From positions 1-6,189 of the forward strand of contig JACPGA010000206.1 of assembly GCA_016182705.1 (NCBI GenBank): a stretch of 6,189 nucleotides of DNA, written 5' to 3'. Below, piece by piece: positions 5,699-6,189 of the stretch (the first letter of the stretch is position 1; the number at the start of each line of letters is the position of its first letter). Both the position numbers and the translations under genes were made by a program. Origin of the DNA: Deltaproteobacteria bacterium (GTDB taxonomy: Bacteria > Desulfobacterota > GWC2-55-46). The notes beneath the pieces are model-generated. The model saw only the letters and a list, made by a program, of their open reading frames with translations. It was not told the DNA's origin and ran no database searches.

Positions 5699-6189
5699 CT
5701 TAGCAACAGGCGTTTTGGCGTCAAGATCATTCTGGCAGCGGCCTTTGCCGCGGGCCTTTTCTTCTACGGAGGGGCCGACGCGGGAACCGGCGTGACCTGG
5801 GAAACAGACCTCAGGAGGCCCAAGAACCCTGGCACATACGGAAACGTGCTCATGGACAGGGTCACAAGGGGTTCAAAAGAAGTAAAGCCGGTTGTCTTCT
5901 CCCACTGGACGCACAGGTCGAAGTACACCTGCAAGGCCTGCCACACAGACCTGGGCTTCAGCTTGAAGGGGCGCACGACCGAGATAATGCAGTCCGACAT
6001 CGCCGCTGGCAAGTTCTGCGGCAGCTGCCATGACGGCAAGACCTCCTTCGGGGTGAACGAGTGCGAGAAGTGCCATTCTTACGGCCTCACGCAGACCCGT
6101 AACATATCCGAGAAATTGAAGGACCTGCCGAAGGACGCTTTCGGCAACAAGGTAGACTGGGTGAAAGCGGTAAACGAGGGCAAGATAAA
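5696..6189 (+). CDS. c7-type triheme cytochrome-domain protein (3' end outside window)
   Basis: GTG start with a strong SD; 164 complete codons are visible and the frame is still open at the edge. The signal peptide has RRFGVK, then a hydrophobic stretch at 11-23, with probable cleavage after GADA (29). Residues 66-127 match the c(7)-type triheme domain seen in the polymeric 'nanowire' cytochromes of Geobacter: a VVFSHWTH strand with two His (70, 73), then CKACH (79-83), a GKFCGSCHDG segment (CGSCH 108-112) and CEKCH (123-127). Only two non-motif histidines are visible for three hemes, so the third distal ligand should lie downstream. After the third heme comes a charged segment with FGNKVDWVKAVNEGKI; in relatives I recall, such a segment leads into a further heme-bearing region, so more hemes beyond the edge are expected but unseen. 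It is likely a periplasmic electron carrier. Whether it shares the upstream transcript is unclear because of the hairpin/T-tract before it. Confidence 0.88.
   Translation, partial: MLSNRRFGVKIILAAAFAAGLFFYGGADAGTGVTWETDLRRPKNPGTYGNVLMDRVTRGSKEVKPVVFSHWTHRSKYTCKACHTDLGFSLKGRTTEIMQSDIAAGKFCGSCHDGKTSFGVNECEKCHSYGLTQTRNISEKLKDLPKDAFGNKVDWVKAVNEGKI

Overview
The window is a co-directional (+ strand) gene cluster for multiheme c-type cytochromes and beta-propeller proteins, all with export signals. It encodes at least 22 CXXCH heme-attachment motifs in about 5 kb. The GC-rich sequence, dense heme content and paired propeller/cytochrome genes suggest an anaerobic, metal- or electrode-respiring Gram-negative bacterium, broadly Desulfobacterota/Geobacter-like or Nitrospirota-like. 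Frequent AGG (Arg) and ATA (Ile) codons argue mildly against a typical Geobacter. I cannot fix the taxon from sequence alone.

Layout: positions 3-50 look like the last codons of an upstream gene. Next come an exported 8-repeat PQQ-like beta-propeller (59-1192), a periplasmic tetraheme cytochrome (1243-1854), a six-repeat NHL beta-propeller lipoprotein (1864-2943), a large exported cytochrome with 11 heme motifs plus one degenerate CXXSH site (start best placed at 2972, ends 5146), and a second small tetraheme cytochrome (5173-5604). After a hairpin/T-tract and a 91-bp gap with a near-perfect Shine-Dalgarno, a c7-type triheme cytochrome begins at GTG 5696 and runs off the window. Gaps inside the first block are 9 to 50 bp, so one operon is likely. 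The last gene may be a separate or attenuated unit.

Inferred working model: the two small tetraheme cytochromes, which look like paralogues, and the c7-type protein would carry electrons in the periplasm. The 11-heme protein has no lipobox and has long Asn/Gly-rich heme-free stretches; it is the candidate outer-surface or extracellular electron carrier. The NHL lipoprotein (outer membrane) and the PQQ-like propeller would be scaffold or assembly partners. No outer-membrane porin, no inner-membrane quinol oxidase and no enzyme-type active site is visible, so the electron donor and acceptor are unknown. The most notable points are the paired-heme architecture of the large cytochrome with its lost twelfth heme, the matched pair of tetraheme proteins with exactly four spare histidines each, and a perfect 10-bp inverted repeat inside the first tetraheme gene.
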